A stretch of 41,859 bases of DNA from Gammaproteobacteria bacterium (GTDB lineage Bacteria > Pseudomonadota > Gammaproteobacteria > Pseudomonadales > Pseudohongiellaceae): NCBI GenBank assembly GCA_947457195.1, contig CANGUU010000015.1, forward strand, positions 1 to 41,859, in the 5' to 3' direction. Positions 1-9,614 of this stretch are shown piece by piece. The notes under the pieces were generated by a model. The model ran no database searches, was not told the origin of the DNA, and worked only from the letters and a program-made list of their open reading frames with translations. A program made the translations under genes and the position numbers. How positions within the stretch are numbered: the stretch's first letter is position 1; each line of letters opens with the position of its first letter.

Positions 1-513
1 GTGGTGGGCCTCGAAGGAGGACCAGGCCAGCACGTCAGCCCCCGGCGGCAGGCCCAGCACGCTCTGCATGTGCGTCACGTGCGCGGGAAAACGTGCCGGC
101 ATGTCGGCAAAGAGCTCATCTTGCTGCGCCGCCGGCGCCTTGTGGATCCAGGCGGTACCCATCTCGCGCCCGCCGGGGTGGTAGTCGACGTGGCCGCCGA
201 GCGCATGGGCCAGCAACTGATGACCGTAGCAGATGCCGAGTATCGGCACGGCGGCTTGCATCGCCTGCTGCAACCAGTCGGCAGTGTACTCGCTCCAGGG
301 CTCGCGACGGGTGACCATGGCGGCCGAGCCCGAAATGATCACGGCGGAGTAGTGGCTGGCCGCAGGCAACCGTTCACCATCGATGACGGTCACGACATGG
401 CAGCGCTCGAGCGGCAGACCGGCAGCGGTCGCGGTCCAGTGTTCAAAATCACCCAGCGCTGCCGGTATCCCCGCGATGGCATACCCGGTCTTGATGAACA
501 GCAGCCGGCTCAT
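1..513 (-). CDS. Class I glutamine amidotransferase-like protein (partial, 3' end beyond the window)
   Basis: The reverse strand is open for 171 codons from ATG at 513 to the window edge, so the C-terminus is missing. The translation starts MSRLLFIKTG and contains LGICYGHQLLAHALGG near residues 92-107, the nucleophile-elbow motif of class I glutamine amidotransferases (PF00117), with the Cys at about residue 95. Downstream GTAWIH fits the same fold. The family hydrolyses glutamine and passes ammonia to a partner domain. Stand-alone members related to the GuaA amidotransferase domain often have unknown acceptors. The catalytic His/Glu pair should lie in the missing part. The start overlaps the der stop by 4 nt (ATGA, 510-513), which suggests translational coupling to der. 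The family is secure; the substrate is unknown. Confidence 0.85.
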   Translation of the reverse strand, partial: MSRLLFIKTGYAIAGIPAALGDFEHWTATAAGLPLERCHVVTVIDGERLPAASHYSAVIISGSAAMVTRREPWSEYTADWLQQAMQAAVPILGICYGHQLLAHALGGHVDYHPGGREMGTAWIHKAPAAQQDELFADMPARFPAHVTHMQSVLGLPPGADVLAWSSFEAHH

Positions 514-1916
514 TGACGCTCGCGCATTTGCTCGCGGTTCTTGAGGATACGACGGCGGCGCGCCACTTCGCGGTAGCTGAGATCCTGCTCGTCGCGCGTA
601 TACGGGTTCTCATCGTCGCGCAGTTCGATACGGACCGGCGTACCTTCGAGTCGTAGCAGCTTGCGGAAATTCTTTTCCAGAAAACGCACGTAGTGAGCAG
701 GCAGTTTCTCTGTCTGCTTGCCATGAATCACGAAGACCGGCGGATTGTGACCGCCAACATGCACGTAGCGTAGCTTGATGCGCCGGCCGTTGACTGTCGG
801 AGGTTGATGGCCGGCCTGTATGCGTTCAAGGGTCTGGTTCAGGCGGGCGGTCGGAATCTTCTTGAAGGCACTTTCGTACGCGGTGTGGATGGAGTCGTAC
901 AGGTGTCCGACACCAGTGCCATGTTTCGCCGAAATGAAATGGATCCTGGCAAAGTCGACGAATTCGAAACGACGCCGGATCGCCTGACGGATCTCATCCT
1001 TGGCAAACTCGTCCATGCCATCCCACTTGTTGAGGGCGATGACCAGTGCCCTGCCGGTTTCGATGACATACCCCAGCAGATGCAGGTCCTGCTCAACGAT
1101 GCCCTCACGCGCGTCGAGCAACAACACCACCACGTGCGCATCCTGAATGGCCTGCAGCGACTTCACTACCGAAAACTTTTCGACAAGCTCGGTGGTCTTG
1201 CCGCGTTTGCGAATCCCGGCAGTATCGATCAACGTGTAGTGCCGGCCGTGACGTTCGTAGGGAATGTAGATACTGTCGCGCGTCGTGCCGGCCTGGTCGT
1301 AGACCACCACGCGCTCTTCGCCGAGCAGGCGGTTGACGAGCGTTGATTTCCCGACATTCGGACGGCCAGCCACGCAGATGCGGATGCTGTCCGGGTGTTC
1401 TCCTTCGCCGCGCACTGCCTCCGCGGCGGGAAAACGCTCGAGCACCGCTTGCAGCAGCTTCTGCACGCCGCGATTCTGGCTGGCGGCGATGGCATGCACC
1501 TCGGGGACCCCGAGCGCATAGAATTCGCCAAGCGCCTGGGCCGGGTCCATGCCATCGGTCTTGTTGACCACCAGCACGTAGGGTTTGCCCGCGCGGCGCA
1601 GATGGTCGACGATGAAGCGGTCACCCGGGGCCAGACCGGCACGTGCATCCACGAGCAGCATGACCAGACTGGCCTCTTCGATCGCCTGCAGCGACTGACC
1701 CACCATCAACTGGTCGATGCCCTCCTCGCCCCCGTTGATGCCACCGGTGTCGATGACGATGAAGCGCCTCTCACCCAGCCGACCCTCGCCGTAGAGACGA
1801 TCACGCGTCAATCCGGCGAAGTCCGCCACCAGCGCATCGCGACTGTGGGTGAAGCAGTTGAAGAGGGTTGATTTGCCGACGTTGGGGCGCCCGACGAGGG
1901 CGATGACGGGAATCAT
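510..1916 (-). CDS. der: Ribosome assembly GTPase Der (EngA)
   Basis: A 468-residue protein with two tandem GTPase domains, the hallmark of Der. The first P-loop GRPNVGKS is at 9-16 with NKTD at 118-121; the second P-loop is at about 184-191 with NKWD at 296-299. DTAGIRKRGK at 231-240 is the G3 region of the second domain, and a C-terminal KH-like domain follows. Der acts in 50S subunit maturation and is essential in E. coli. Length is close to the usual ~490. ATG at 1916 overlaps the bamB stop (ATGA, 1913-1916), and its own stop overlaps the next gene start, so it is embedded in a coupled chain. The bamB-der pairing is common in Gammaproteobacteria. Confidence 0.97.
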   Translation of the reverse strand: MIPVIALVGRPNVGKSTLFNCFTHSRDALVADFAGLTRDRLYGEGRLGERRFIVIDTGGINGGEEGIDQLMVGQSLQAIEEASLVMLLVDARAGLAPGDRFIVDHLRRAGKPYVLVVNKTDGMDPAQALGEFYALGVPEVHAIAASQNRGVQKLLQAVLERFPAAEAVRGEGEHPDSIRICVAGRPNVGKSTLVNRLLGEERVVVYDQAGTTRDSIYIPYERHGRHYTLIDTAGIRKRGKTTELVEKFSVVKSLQAIQDAHVVVLLLDAREGIVEQDLHLLGYVIETGRALVIALNKWDGMDEFAKDEIRQAIRRRFEFVDFARIHFISAKHGTGVGHLYDSIHTAYESAFKKIPTARLNQTLERIQAGHQPPTVNGRRIKLRYVHVGGHNPPVFVIHGKQTEKLPAHYVRFLEKNFRKLLRLEGTPVRIELRDDENPYTRDEQDLSYREVARRRRILKNREQMRERQ

Positions 1917-3094
1917 TGCACCGTGTAGGACACGAGGTTGCCGCTGTTGCCGTACACGAACAGCGTGTTGCCCTGGGCAAGCATGTGGCTACGCACACCA
2001 TCACCGTCGACTTTGGTACGCCCAACGAAGCGGCCGTCGGATTGTGCCAACAGATGCACGTAGCCTTCGTAGTCACCCACCGCGACGTAATTGCTGAAGC
2101 CCAGGGGAGCCGATAGCTGACGCAAACTCAACTGATCATTGGTCCATTGCGGCTCGTCGGTACCTACCCGATAGGCCTTGACCGTATCGTCCTCCGCGAC
2201 CACGTAGATGTTGCCGAAACCGAAACTCGCGCCCTCGGCACTCGACTCCTCCACCCGCCAGCGCGTCTGCCCGGTCACGGCATCGATGGCACTGAGATAT
2301 CCCTGGTAGCTCGGCACCAGCAGCAGGCCCGCATCGTTGATGACGAGATCCCCATCGATGTCGACCAGCCGGTCGATGTCGGAATTGCCCGTCGGAATGG
2401 CAACCCGCTCTTCCCAACGCAGCGTGCCGTTGTCGAGGGCCAGTGAGACCACCGAACCACCGGCCTGGGCACTGATGACGAAGTTGGCATTGATGAGCGG
2501 ACTGCTGGTGCCGCGCAGGCTGAGGGCCGGTACCGGAATTTCATACGTCCAGAGTGGGCTGCCATTGCGCGCGTCGAGTCCAGTGATGCGACCATCGATG
2601 CTCTGCACGACCACTACACGACCATCGGTGGCCGGGGCAGACAGTACTTCGCTGGACACCGGCGCCTGCCAGCGCACTTCGCCCGTGGCTGCATCGAGCG
2701 CAAACACCTCTGCCGCCTGCGTACCGACCAGCACCAGCCCTCCGCCGACACCGACCCCACCGGTTACCTCGACATCGTCCAGCTCGGTGCGCCACTCACG
2801 GCGACCACGGTCGGTAGATACTGCAACGACTTCTCCATCGACCGAGACCACGAACAAACGGTCACCGGCCAGCGCGGGTTTCAGACGGTTGTAGCGTTCG
2901 CCCTCGCCGTCTCCGATACTGACGCTCCAGTTGCGCCGCATTCGCACTTCCTCGTCAAAGTCGACGAGGTCATCCGGACGTACCTTGTCCTTGTCACGCA
3001 GGAAATCCCAGACCCCCCAACTGCAGCCACCGAGCAGCAGCAAGAAGAGGAGCACCAGCGCACGGCTGGACAGGCGTTGCAGTGCGGTCATCAT
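1913..3094 (-). CDS. bamB: Outer membrane assembly lipoprotein BamB
   Basis: A 393-residue lipoprotein. The N-terminus has a hydrophobic stretch (about 12-22) followed by lipobox LGGC with Cys24 as the lipidated residue. The rest is a series of PQQ-like/WD beta-propeller blades, with repeats such as VFALDAATGEVRW, ITGLDARNGSPLW and LSAIDAVTGQTRW. BamB is an accessory subunit of the BAM complex that inserts beta-barrel proteins into the outer membrane and acts on the periplasmic side. The start overlaps the yfgM stop (ATGA, 3091-3094) and its stop overlaps der. The order yfgM-bamB-der is the usual gammaproteobacterial arrangement. Confidence 0.96.
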   Translation of the reverse strand: MMTALQRLSSRALVLLFLLLLGGCSWGVWDFLRDKDKVRPDDLVDFDEEVRMRRNWSVSIGDGEGERYNRLKPALAGDRLFVVSVDGEVVAVSTDRGRREWRTELDDVEVTGGVGVGGGLVLVGTQAAEVFALDAATGEVRWQAPVSSEVLSAPATDGRVVVVQSIDGRITGLDARNGSPLWTYEIPVPALSLRGTSSPLINANFVISAQAGGSVVSLALDNGTLRWEERVAIPTGNSDIDRLVDIDGDLVINDAGLLLVPSYQGYLSAIDAVTGQTRWRVEESSAEGASFGFGNIYVVAEDDTVKAYRVGTDEPQWTNDQLSLRQLSAPLGFSNYVAVGDYEGYVHLLAQSDGRFVGRTKVDGDGVRSHMLAQGNTLFVYGNSGNLVSYTVQ

Positions 3095-3777
3095 TCGGTT
3101 CCCAGCATGCTCACCCCGAGCTCCTGCAGCTTGAGCCGCAGCAGGGTGGTATTGCCGCCATCGTAGCCAGCCAGCGCACGCTGGAAGGCGGCAATGGCCG
3201 CGTCCCGGTCACCGAGCACCAGCAAGGCATCGCCTTCGGTGTCGGCGTACGTCGTGACGAACTTGCCAGGCTCCACGGCACGCAGCAGATCCAGTGCCGC
3301 CTGCGGCTGTCCCTGGGCCAGTCGCACCCGCGCCAGTCGCTGGCGGGCGATCAGCAATAATTCTTCGTCGACCTCCTTCATCAAGCCCAGCGAGGGGTTA
3401 TCCAGCAGCCACTGCAGTTCCTCGGCCGCCTGGTCGAGATTGTTTTGCTCCACGTTGAGCTTGGCCATGGCCAGCGCGGCGTAGCGCGTGTAGATGCTGG
3501 AGCCATGTTGCTGCTTCAACTGGCTGTAAACACCCTGGGCCGCCAGCAGATCGTCTTCGGTGGCCGTGCGGGTGACATTGGCCACTAGCAGATCGCTGAT
3601 CTGCTGGTAAAGCTCGCCGGCAGCGCCGGCTTCGGAGGACTGCGACGCCTGCCAGCGCTGTGCACCGAACAGCAGTGCCAGCACGGCCGCGACCGTGATC
3701 AGCACGCTGGTTCCGTGCTCGTCCCACCACTGCTTGAGCGCCTGGAGTTGTTCTTCTTCGCTGCTGTCGATGGCCAC
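3091..3777 (-). CDS. yfgM: YfgM-family ancillary SecYEG translocon subunit / periplasmic TPR protein
   Basis: Short cytoplasmic N-terminus, one membrane segment (LITVAAVLALLFGA), then a TPR-like helical domain; this is the YfgM (UPF0070, TPR_21) architecture. In E. coli YfgM works with PpiD at the SecYEG translocon. I chose GTG at 3777 (228 residues): it follows AGGAG at 8 nt spacing, and VAIDSSEEEQLQALKQWW aligns with the E. coli N-terminus. The frame stays open to a TTG at 3804, which would add nine residues and overlap hisS but lacks a comparable ribosome site. With the GTG start the gap to hisS is 23 nt. Its stop overlaps bamB by 4 nt. Confidence 0.9.
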   Translation of the reverse strand: MAIDSSEEEQLQALKQWWDEHGTSVLITVAAVLALLFGAQRWQASQSSEAGAAGELYQQISDLLVANVTRTATEDDLLAAQGVYSQLKQQHGSSIYTRYAALAMAKLNVEQNNLDQAAEELQWLLDNPSLGLMKEVDEELLLIARQRLARVRLAQGQPQAALDLLRAVEPGKFVTTYADTEGDALLVLGDRDAAIAAFQRALAGYDGGNTTLLRLKLQELGVSMLGTE

Positions 3778-3800
3778 GTCTCGTGCTCCTGCTGGCTGGT

Positions 3801-5084
3801 TCAATGGGCTTGCAACAACTGACGCAGGCGGGGGACCACGTCCGCGAGCCGCAGTTCAGTGGCCGGCTCGTCGCTCGTCAGCGCTTTGAGTTTGATGCTG
3901 CTCTGCGGCCCGTCCCCTTCGAGGATGAGAGCATGCCGCGCACCGGAACCGTAGGCTTTTTTGAGCTGGGCATTATATTTTCCGCCGCCACAGTGGGTCA
4001 AAAGCCGCAGCGTGGGCAGCGCCTGCCGCCACTGCCTCGCCAGCAGTAGGCCTTGCGCCTGCACGCCTCCGCCCACGAGCGCGAGGTAAACGTCGAGACA
4101 GTCATCGATGCCGGCCGGCCAACGCGCGCTGTCGGTCAATAGCAACAACAGGCGTTCGAGGCCCATGGCAAAGCCGACCGCCGGGGTTGGTGACCCACCG
4201 AGTTGACGCACCAGGTTGTCATAGCGACCGCCAGCGCAGACGGTGGCCTGCGCACCCAACCGCTCTGTGGTCCACTCGAACACCATGCCGTTATAGTAGT
4301 CGAGCCCACGGACCAGCGAAGCGTTGTGGCGGAAAGGTATACCCGCCTCAGCGAGCACAGTCAGCAGGCGGTCGAAGCGCTGCCGGGATTCGTCACCAAT
4401 GAAGGCGGTGAGGCGGGGGGCGTCATGCAGCAAGGCCTGCGTGGCAGGATCCTTGCTGTCGAGAATACGCAGCACGTTGGACTCCAGACGGCGCTGGCTG
4501 TCTTCGTCGAGTTGCAGTCGGAGCGGCACCAGAAAGTCACGCAGGGCCACCCCGTAGCGAGCCCTGTCTTCCGAGCTGCCGATGCTGTTGAGCTCCAGTT
4601 GTACGAGATCTTCCACGCCGAAGGCCCGCCAGAATTCGGCACACAGCAGCAGGAGCTCGGCTTCAATGTCGGCATCGGCCATACCGAAGGCCTCGACCCC
4701 CAGCTGGTGGAACTGCCGATAGCGACCCTTTTGGGGTCGCTCGTGGCGGTACATGGGACCCATGTACCAAAGTTTCTGGGTCTGGTTGTAGAGCAGGCCA
4801 CCCTGTTCCGCCGCGCGCACACAGCAGGCTGTCCCCTCAGGCCGCAGCGTCAGACTGTCGCCGTTGCGGTCCTCGAAGGTGTACATCTCCTTCTCGACGA
4901 TGTCCGTGACCTCGCCGATGGAGCGCTTGAAGAGCTGAGTCTGCTCGAGGACGGGAAAGCGGATTTCCCGGTATCCATGCCCGCCCAGCAGTGCACGCAG
5001 GACGTGCTCGAGGTACTGCCAACGCGAAGACTCCGCGGGCAGCACATCGTTCATGCCGCGAATGGCCTGGATCTTGTTGCTCAC
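3801..5084 (-). CDS. hisS: Histidyl-tRNA synthetase
   Basis: A 427-residue class II aminoacyl-tRNA synthetase. KIQAIRGMNDVLP at the N-terminus, TLRPEGTACCVRA (motif 2 region), the QFHQLGVEAFG stretch and the histidine-binding motif RGLDYYNGMVFEW are all characteristic of HisRS; the C-terminal anticodon-binding domain follows. It charges tRNA-His with histidine in the cytoplasm. The start is GTG at 5084, preceded by AGGAG that overlaps the ispG TAG stop (12-nt gap), and the residues after it match the E. coli N-terminus. The ispG-hisS-yfgM-bamB order is conserved in gammaproteobacteria. Confidence 0.97.
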   Translation of the reverse strand: MSNKIQAIRGMNDVLPAESSRWQYLEHVLRALLGGHGYREIRFPVLEQTQLFKRSIGEVTDIVEKEMYTFEDRNGDSLTLRPEGTACCVRAAEQGGLLYNQTQKLWYMGPMYRHERPQKGRYRQFHQLGVEAFGMADADIEAELLLLCAEFWRAFGVEDLVQLELNSIGSSEDRARYGVALRDFLVPLRLQLDEDSQRRLESNVLRILDSKDPATQALLHDAPRLTAFIGDESRQRFDRLLTVLAEAGIPFRHNASLVRGLDYYNGMVFEWTTERLGAQATVCAGGRYDNLVRQLGGSPTPAVGFAMGLERLLLLLTDSARWPAGIDDCLDVYLALVGGGVQAQGLLLARQWRQALPTLRLLTHCGGGKYNAQLKKAYGSGARHALILEGDGPQSSIKLKALTSDEPATELRLADVVPRLRQLLQAH

Positions 5085-5096
5085 GGGGGCCTGCTC

Positions 5097-6233
5097 CTAG
5101 CGCGTTTCGCCGATGAGCCGCACGGGGCGCGATTCGCCCTGTTGCTGCTGCGCCTGTTTTTCGGCCACTTTGCGCCGGACCATGCGTTCGAGTTCATCGA
5201 CCAGATCTTCGTTGGCGATCTTGTGACTGGTGACGCCGTTCTCATAGGCCATGTTGAACGGGGTGGCCCCGGTGAGACCGACATCAGTCACATAGGCCTC
5301 GCCCGGACCGTTGACGATGCAACCGACCACCGACACGTCGATGGGTGTGGTGATGTCCTCGAGACGCGCCTCCAACTGATTGACGACGCCGATCACATCG
5401 AAGTTCTGGCGTGAGCAACTCGGGCAAGCCACGAGATTGACGCCCTTACTGCGCAAACCCAGCGACTTGAGGATGTCGAAGCCCACCTTGATCTCCTCGA
5501 CCGGATCGGCTGCCAGTGAAATGCGGATGGTGTCTCCGATGCCATCCATCAACAGCAACCCGAGTCCGACCGATGACTTCACGGTACCTGACCGCAGACC
5601 ACCGGCCTCGGTGATGCCGAGATGCAGCGGCTGCTCGATCTGCGCGGCGATCTTGCGGTAGGCCGCCACGGTCATGAAGACCTCGGACGCCTTGAGACTG
5701 ACCTTGAAGTCCTGAAAGTCGTATGAATCGAGAATATCGATGTGCCGCAGTGCCGACTCCACCATGGCGTCGGCGTTGGGTTCACCATACTTGCGCAGCA
5801 ATTCCTTGCCGAGTGAGCCGGCATTCACCCCGATACGGATCGGTACACCTTTGTCACGGGCGGATTCCACCACGGATCTGACGCGGTCCTCGCGGCCGAT
5901 GTTGCCCGGGTTGATGCGCAGGCAATCGACTCCGTACTCCAGCACCTTGAGGGCGATCTGATGATCAAAGTGAATGTCGGCCACCAGCGGCACGCGCGTA
6001 CCGGCCCGTATGCGCCGAAAGGCAGCAGCTGCTTCCATGGTAGGAACGGAAACCCGAACGATATCGGCACCAACCGCCTCGAGGCGCCGGATCTGGGCGA
6101 GTGTCGCCTCCACATCGCAGGTTTCGGTGTTGGTCATGCTTTGTACGGAGATCGGTGCATCACCGCCGACCGGCACAGACCCCACCATGATCTGGCGTGA
6201 CTTGCGGCGGGTGATTGGGGATTGCATCCGCAT
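5097..6233 (-). CDS. ispG: 4-hydroxy-3-methylbut-2-en-1-yl diphosphate synthase (IspG/GcpE)
   Basis: A 378-residue protein catalysing the penultimate MEP-pathway step, conversion of MEcPP to HMBPP, which feeds isoprenoid synthesis including the undecaprenyl carrier recycled by UppP (26764). The N-terminal TIM-barrel begins with [18 protein letters not shown] and [10 protein letters not shown]. The [4Fe-4S] ligands are visible as C270 and C273 (ACPSC), C305 (VVGC) and E312 (NGPGEA), matching the E. coli numbering. ATG at 6233 shares one base with the rodZ stop (TAATG). The cluster dependence links it to the isc operon in this window. Confidence 0.97.
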   Translation of the reverse strand: MRMQSPITRRKSRQIMVGSVPVGGDAPISVQSMTNTETCDVEATLAQIRRLEAVGADIVRVSVPTMEAAAAFRRIRAGTRVPLVADIHFDHQIALKVLEYGVDCLRINPGNIGREDRVRSVVESARDKGVPIRIGVNAGSLGKELLRKYGEPNADAMVESALRHIDILDSYDFQDFKVSLKASEVFMTVAAYRKIAAQIEQPLHLGITEAGGLRSGTVKSSVGLGLLLMDGIGDTIRISLAADPVEEIKVGFDILKSLGLRSKGVNLVACPSCSRQNFDVIGVVNQLEARLEDITTPIDVSVVGCIVNGPGEAYVTDVGLTGATPFNMAYENGVTSHKIANEDLVDELERMVRRKVAEKQAQQQQGESRPVRLIGETR

Positions 6234-7600
6234 TACAGCGCCTCCTCTGCCACTGGCGTCGGCGGACTGTTCGTGGGGGTCGGCGTGCTGGAGCTCTCAG
6301 CACCTGTCGCCGTCAGCGCTGGATCGGCAGCAGCCGCCGTTACCGGGGCTGCATTCGGCTCTGGCAGATTGCTCTGTACGGCAGTGTTCTGTACGGAAGT
6401 ATCCTGAGCAGGACTGTTCTGTGGGGAAGTGTTCTGTGGGGAAGTGTTCTGTGGGGAAGTGTTCTGTGCGGGCGTGTTCTGTGTGGGCGTGTTCTGTACG
6501 GAAGGGTTCTCTGCGGGGTCAGGCGCGGTCAGCGCAGTGGCCGTCACAGGTGCAGCGGCCTGTGGTGGACTGGTGGCATCAGCAGCGTCGCCCGCGGTCA
6601 CTCCAACCGACACGGCTGGCGGCACGGGGGTGGGCAGTGTCAGTCGCGCTGTCCTGTCGCTGCGAACGCTCCCGCTGATATCGATGACAGACCCGTTGAG
6701 CATGACCTGAACGTTATTGCCATTGCCCAGCAGAATCTGGAAAGGTGCGGTTCCCTGCAGGTCGAGCTCGTCGCCGGCACGCAAGGTCTCGGCATGCACC
6801 CTGCCGGAGCGGGCATCATCCAACTCCACCCAACTTTCGCCGGTGAAGGTCACTTGCAGTCGATCAGTGCCTTCACGGACGTAGCTCAGCAGACGTCCAC
6901 CTCCCTCCCGCACCGTAATGCTCGGTGAGGCGGACGCGCTCAGCGGTCCAGCAGTAGTCGACACGCCGACAGCGGCGCCACCGGCCATGACGGCGGCTGG
7001 ACCTTCCGACAGCGCTGCGGGCGGCAGTGTGGCGACAATCACGGGGCCCGGGCCCGCTGCAGTGTCCGCCTGCAAGATGGTCGTCGCCGATCTGACCACA
7101 TCGGCCGTGGGTAATGCCGCCGTTGCCGCCGCCGCACCCTGATTGGCAATCGAGGCCGCCGAAGGCTGCGGCGATGGCGTGGTTACCTCGCGGCCAACGA
7201 ACCACCAGCCAGCTGCCAGTCCCAGCACGACGATGAGCGCTGCAGCCAAAGCACCGCCCACGGCGCCATCGCTGCGCTTGCGCGTATAGTTACCGGCGAG
7301 CGTATGGCTCTTGACCGGTGGCAACTCCTTCACGTATGCCTCGTAGCAGTCGACGACGGCCTCTACATCGAGCTTGAGGTAGCGGGCATAGCTGCGAATG
7401 TAGCCCTTGACGAAAATCAGACCAGGCAGTTTTTCGTAATCGTCGTTCTCCAAGGCCTTGAGGTAATGCACGGTAAGATGCAGCGCCTCGCTCACGACTG
7501 CATGACTGCGCCCGCTGAGTTCGCGGGCACTGCGCAACAGCGCACCAGGACGCTGACCGACCGGCAGGGACTCGCGGGTTTGGCTGTGGTCGGCGGTCAT
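6233..7600 (-). CDS. rodZ: Cytoskeletal/cell-shape protein RodZ with a repeat-rich C-terminal tail
   Basis: A 455-residue bitopic membrane protein. The N-terminal HTH_25 domain (about 17-95; [33 protein letters not shown]) is the MreB-binding part. A membrane segment lies at about 113-135, a low-complexity periplasmic linker at 140-230, and the RodZ C-terminal DUF4115 beta domain at about 246-323 ([22 protein letters not shown]). RodZ links MreB filaments to the elongasome. Unlike E. coli RodZ, which ends shortly after this domain, here about 130 further residues follow, rich in Ala/Pro/Thr/Gln/Asn and carrying a five-residue repeat at about 364-410. ATG at 7600 overlaps the pilW stop by 4 nt. 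Confidence 0.95.
   Translation of the reverse strand: MTADHSQTRESLPVGQRPGALLRSARELSGRSHAVVSEALHLTVHYLKALENDDYEKLPGLIFVKGYIRSYARYLKLDVEAVVDCYEAYVKELPPVKSHTLAGNYTRKRSDGAVGGALAAALIVVLGLAAGWWFVGREVTTPSPQPSAASIANQGAAAATAALPTADVVRSATTILQADTAAGPGPVIVATLPPAALSEGPAAVMAGGAAVGVSTTAGPLSASASPSITVREGGGRLLSYVREGTDRLQVTFTGESWVELDDARSGRVHAETLRAGDELDLQGTAPFQILLGNGNNVQVMLNGSVIDISGSVRSDRTARLTLPTPVPPAVSVGVTAGDAADATSPPQAAAPVTATALTAPDPAENPSVQNTPTQNTPAQNTSPQNTSPQNTSPQNSPAQDTSVQNTAVQSNLPEPNAAPVTAAAADPALTATGAESSSTPTPTNSPPTPVAEEAL
6371..6520 (-). repeat. 15-bp tandem repeat coding pentapeptides in the RodZ tail
   Basis: Ten consecutive 15-bp units run across 6371-6520. On the + strand three adjacent copies (6416-6430, 6431-6445, 6446-6460) are identical, reading gttctgtggggaagt; the others differ at one to several positions. 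In the rodZ frame each unit encodes five residues of the type Asn-Thr-(Ser/Pro)-Pro/Ala-Gln. Exact identity of neighbouring copies suggests recent slippage or unequal recombination, so copy number may vary between strains without shifting the frame. Confidence 0.93.
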
Positions 7601-8433
7601 TCGAGTTCATCCAGGAGGGCGTGGTAACGGGACACTTCCGGTGCCGAGGCAAATCCCGCTTCCAATTGTTCACCATAACCCAGGACAGACACACGATTGC
7701 CACGCGCTGCTTCGAGCCTGATGCCAAGCCAAAGACTGCGAGCATCATGGGAAGCCGAAAACTTCGGCATCAGTCGCAAATACTCACCAAATGCCGCTTC
7801 AGCACTGCCCTGTCTGCCCTGATCCAGGTGAAGACCGGCAAGTTCGAGTTGGGACCGCAACTGCTCGGGGTTCAGCTGTACAGCCCGTTCAAACGCAAGA
7901 CGTGCCTCCTCCCTGCGACCAAGCCGGAGTGCCGCCAGCCCAAGATTTTCGAAGGCCTGCGACCGCGCCGGGTAGCGCGTGTCGGCAACCACCAGTTCGA
8001 GCTGGGCGAAGGCCGCTTCCGTCTCCCCGACGGCAAAGAGGAAAGCGGCAAAGTTGTTGCGTGCCCGCGCGTTGGCTGGGTCAATCTGCAACGACCGTTC
8101 GAAATCGCGCCGGGCCAAATGCATCTCGCCCTCCCGGGCATGGACCAGTCCCCAGATCGCCCACAGCTCGCTGCTCTCCTGACCAAGTCGCTCCGCATTA
8201 CCCAGGTGGCGCTTGGAGCTAGCCAAGTCGCCCTGCTCGAGATAGCCGGTTGCCAACTGCAAGTAGTCCTGCAGCACCTCGGTTTCGGAGCGCTTCGCAG
8301 CAAAGCCCCCGGTGGTTTCGGTCACGCAGGCGGCGAGCAGCAAGGAGACTGCTGCAACAGCGCACGTAGAACAGACTCGGCTGACGCGCCGGTCACCGGG
8401 TGCAGCGGGGGCATTTAGGCGCTGAGACATCAT
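7597..8433 (-). CDS. pilW: Type IV pilus biogenesis/stability lipoprotein PilW (PilF)
   Basis: A 278-residue protein with a lipoprotein signal: hydrophobic run ending in LLLAAC, Cys36 lipidated. TPR motifs follow ([60 protein letters not shown]). PilW/PilF is the outer-membrane pilotin needed for PilQ secretin assembly. Its position between rlmN and rodZ is the usual one in pilus-bearing gammaproteobacteria. Two adjacent ATGs (8433, 8430) are possible; the first overlaps the rlmN stop as ATGA. The gene implies that the organism makes type IV pili; no other pilus gene is in view. Confidence 0.93.
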   Translation of the reverse strand: MMSQRLNAPAAPGDRRVSRVCSTCAVAAVSLLLAACVTETTGGFAAKRSETEVLQDYLQLATGYLEQGDLASSKRHLGNAERLGQESSELWAIWGLVHAREGEMHLARRDFERSLQIDPANARARNNFAAFLFAVGETEAAFAQLELVVADTRYPARSQAFENLGLAALRLGRREEARLAFERAVQLNPEQLRSQLELAGLHLDQGRQGSAEAAFGEYLRLMPKFSASHDARSLWLGIRLEAARGNRVSVLGYGEQLEAGFASAPEVSRYHALLDELE

Positions 8434-9569
8434 GACAGCGTCACCACCCGCACCTCGTTGAGGGCCTCATTGCGTGCACGCTCTGCCAGATGCCGAGCGC
8501 TGCGTCGGGTTCTGTCATCGACTTGTCCGACCAACTGTCCGCAGGCCGCACCGATTTCGTCACCCCGCGTGGTGCGGATAGTGACGGTGTAACCGGCATC
8601 CTGCAGGAGCTTGCGGAAGTTGGCGATGGCACTGTTGCTCGAGCGAGCGTATTCGGAGCCCTCGAACGGATTGAAAGGAATGAGGTTGATCTTGCAAGGC
8701 AGCGTGCGCAGCAACTCGGCGAGCTCACGCGCGTGCGCCCGGTGGTCGTTGACGCCGGCAATCAGGATGTACTCGATGGTCGCCACCCGGCTGTCCGGCA
8801 GCGCCGCCAGATAGTCGCGGACGCTGTCTAGCAGTTCGCGTATGGGGTACTTGCGATTGATGGGCACGATCTGGTCACGCAACGCGTCGTTGGGCGCATG
8901 CAGTGAAAGCGCCAGTGACGCATCCGTGAAATCTCGCAGGCGCCGAATACCAGGCACGACGCCCGAGGTGGAAATCGTCACGCGCCGCTTGCTGAGGCCA
9001 TAGGCATTGTCGTCCATCATCAGCGCCACAGCGCCGACTACGTTGTCGAAATTGAGGAGCGGCTCACCCATGCCCATCATGACCACGTTGGTGATGGGCC
9101 TTGCCTCATGACTGACGAAGCCACCCAGCTCCCGGTTGGCGAGCCAAAGCTGTCCGATGATTTCAGCGGCGGTGAGGTCGCTGTTGAACCCTTGCTTGCC
9201 AGTGGCGCAGAAGCTGCAATCGAGGCTGCAGCCGGCCTGCGAGGAAATGCACAGCGTGCCCCGACCCGCCTCTGGTATATAGACCATCTCCACCCCGCTG
9301 CCACTTTCGACCTCGACGATCCACTTGTGGCAACCATCCTGCGCAGAGTAGGTGTCGCGCAGACGCGGAGGACGAATTTCCGCGAGCGTCTTCAGACGTT
9401 CCCGCAGCGGCTTGCTGATGTTGGTCATCTGATCAAAGTCGATGACACCCTGCTGATGCATCCACTTATGCAGCTGGACAGCACGGAAAGGCTTTTCCCC
9501 GATCTCGAGAAGAAAGGCCTCCAGCGCCTGTTTATTCATGCCCAGCAGATTGATCAAAGGCCGCTCCAT
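8430..9569 (-). CDS. rlmN: Dual-specificity 23S rRNA A2503 / tRNA A37 C2-methyltransferase RlmN
   Basis: A radical-SAM enzyme that methylates C2 of A2503 in 23S rRNA and A37 of some tRNAs. The sequence shows the CxxxCxxC cluster motif [12 protein letters not shown], with upstream LCISSQAGC characteristic of the family and a conserved C-terminal Cys in [11 protein letters not shown]. The N-terminal helical domain contains [16 protein letters not shown] chose ATG at 9569 (379 residues) because AGGTGA sits 6 nt before it; the frame extends to a TTG at 9584 with no clear ribosome site. The 3' end overlaps pilW by 4 nt. It needs a [4Fe-4S] cluster, supplied by the Isc genes just upstream. Confidence 0.96.
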   Translation of the reverse strand: MERPLINLLGMNKQALEAFLLEIGEKPFRAVQLHKWMHQQGVIDFDQMTNISKPLRERLKTLAEIRPPRLRDTYSAQDGCHKWIVEVESGSGVEMVYIPEAGRGTLCISSQAGCSLDCSFCATGKQGFNSDLTAAEIIGQLWLANRELGGFVSHEARPITNVVMMGMGEPLLNFDNVVGAVALMMDDNAYGLSKRRVTISTSGVVPGIRRLRDFTDASLALSLHAPNDALRDQIVPINRKYPIRELLDSVRDYLAALPDSRVATIEYILIAGVNDHRAHARELAELLRTLPCKINLIPFNPFEGSEYARSSNSAIANFRKLLQDAGYTVTIRTTRGDEIGAACGQLVGQVDDRTRRSARHLAERARNEALNEVRVVTLS

Positions 9570-9614
9570 GGGGCTCACCTGCAAGACCGCTCTCAGCGGC
9601 CCGCTTCCGCTTGG

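Noticed and set aside
4203-5414. A 403-codon open frame on the + strand across hisS and ispG
   Set aside because: Antisense to two clear housekeeping genes whose motifs are intact; no domain or ribosome site of its own.
6371-6520. Short regular repeats that might be read as a CRISPR array
   Set aside because: Units are 15 bp, directly adjacent without spacers, and lie in frame inside rodZ.
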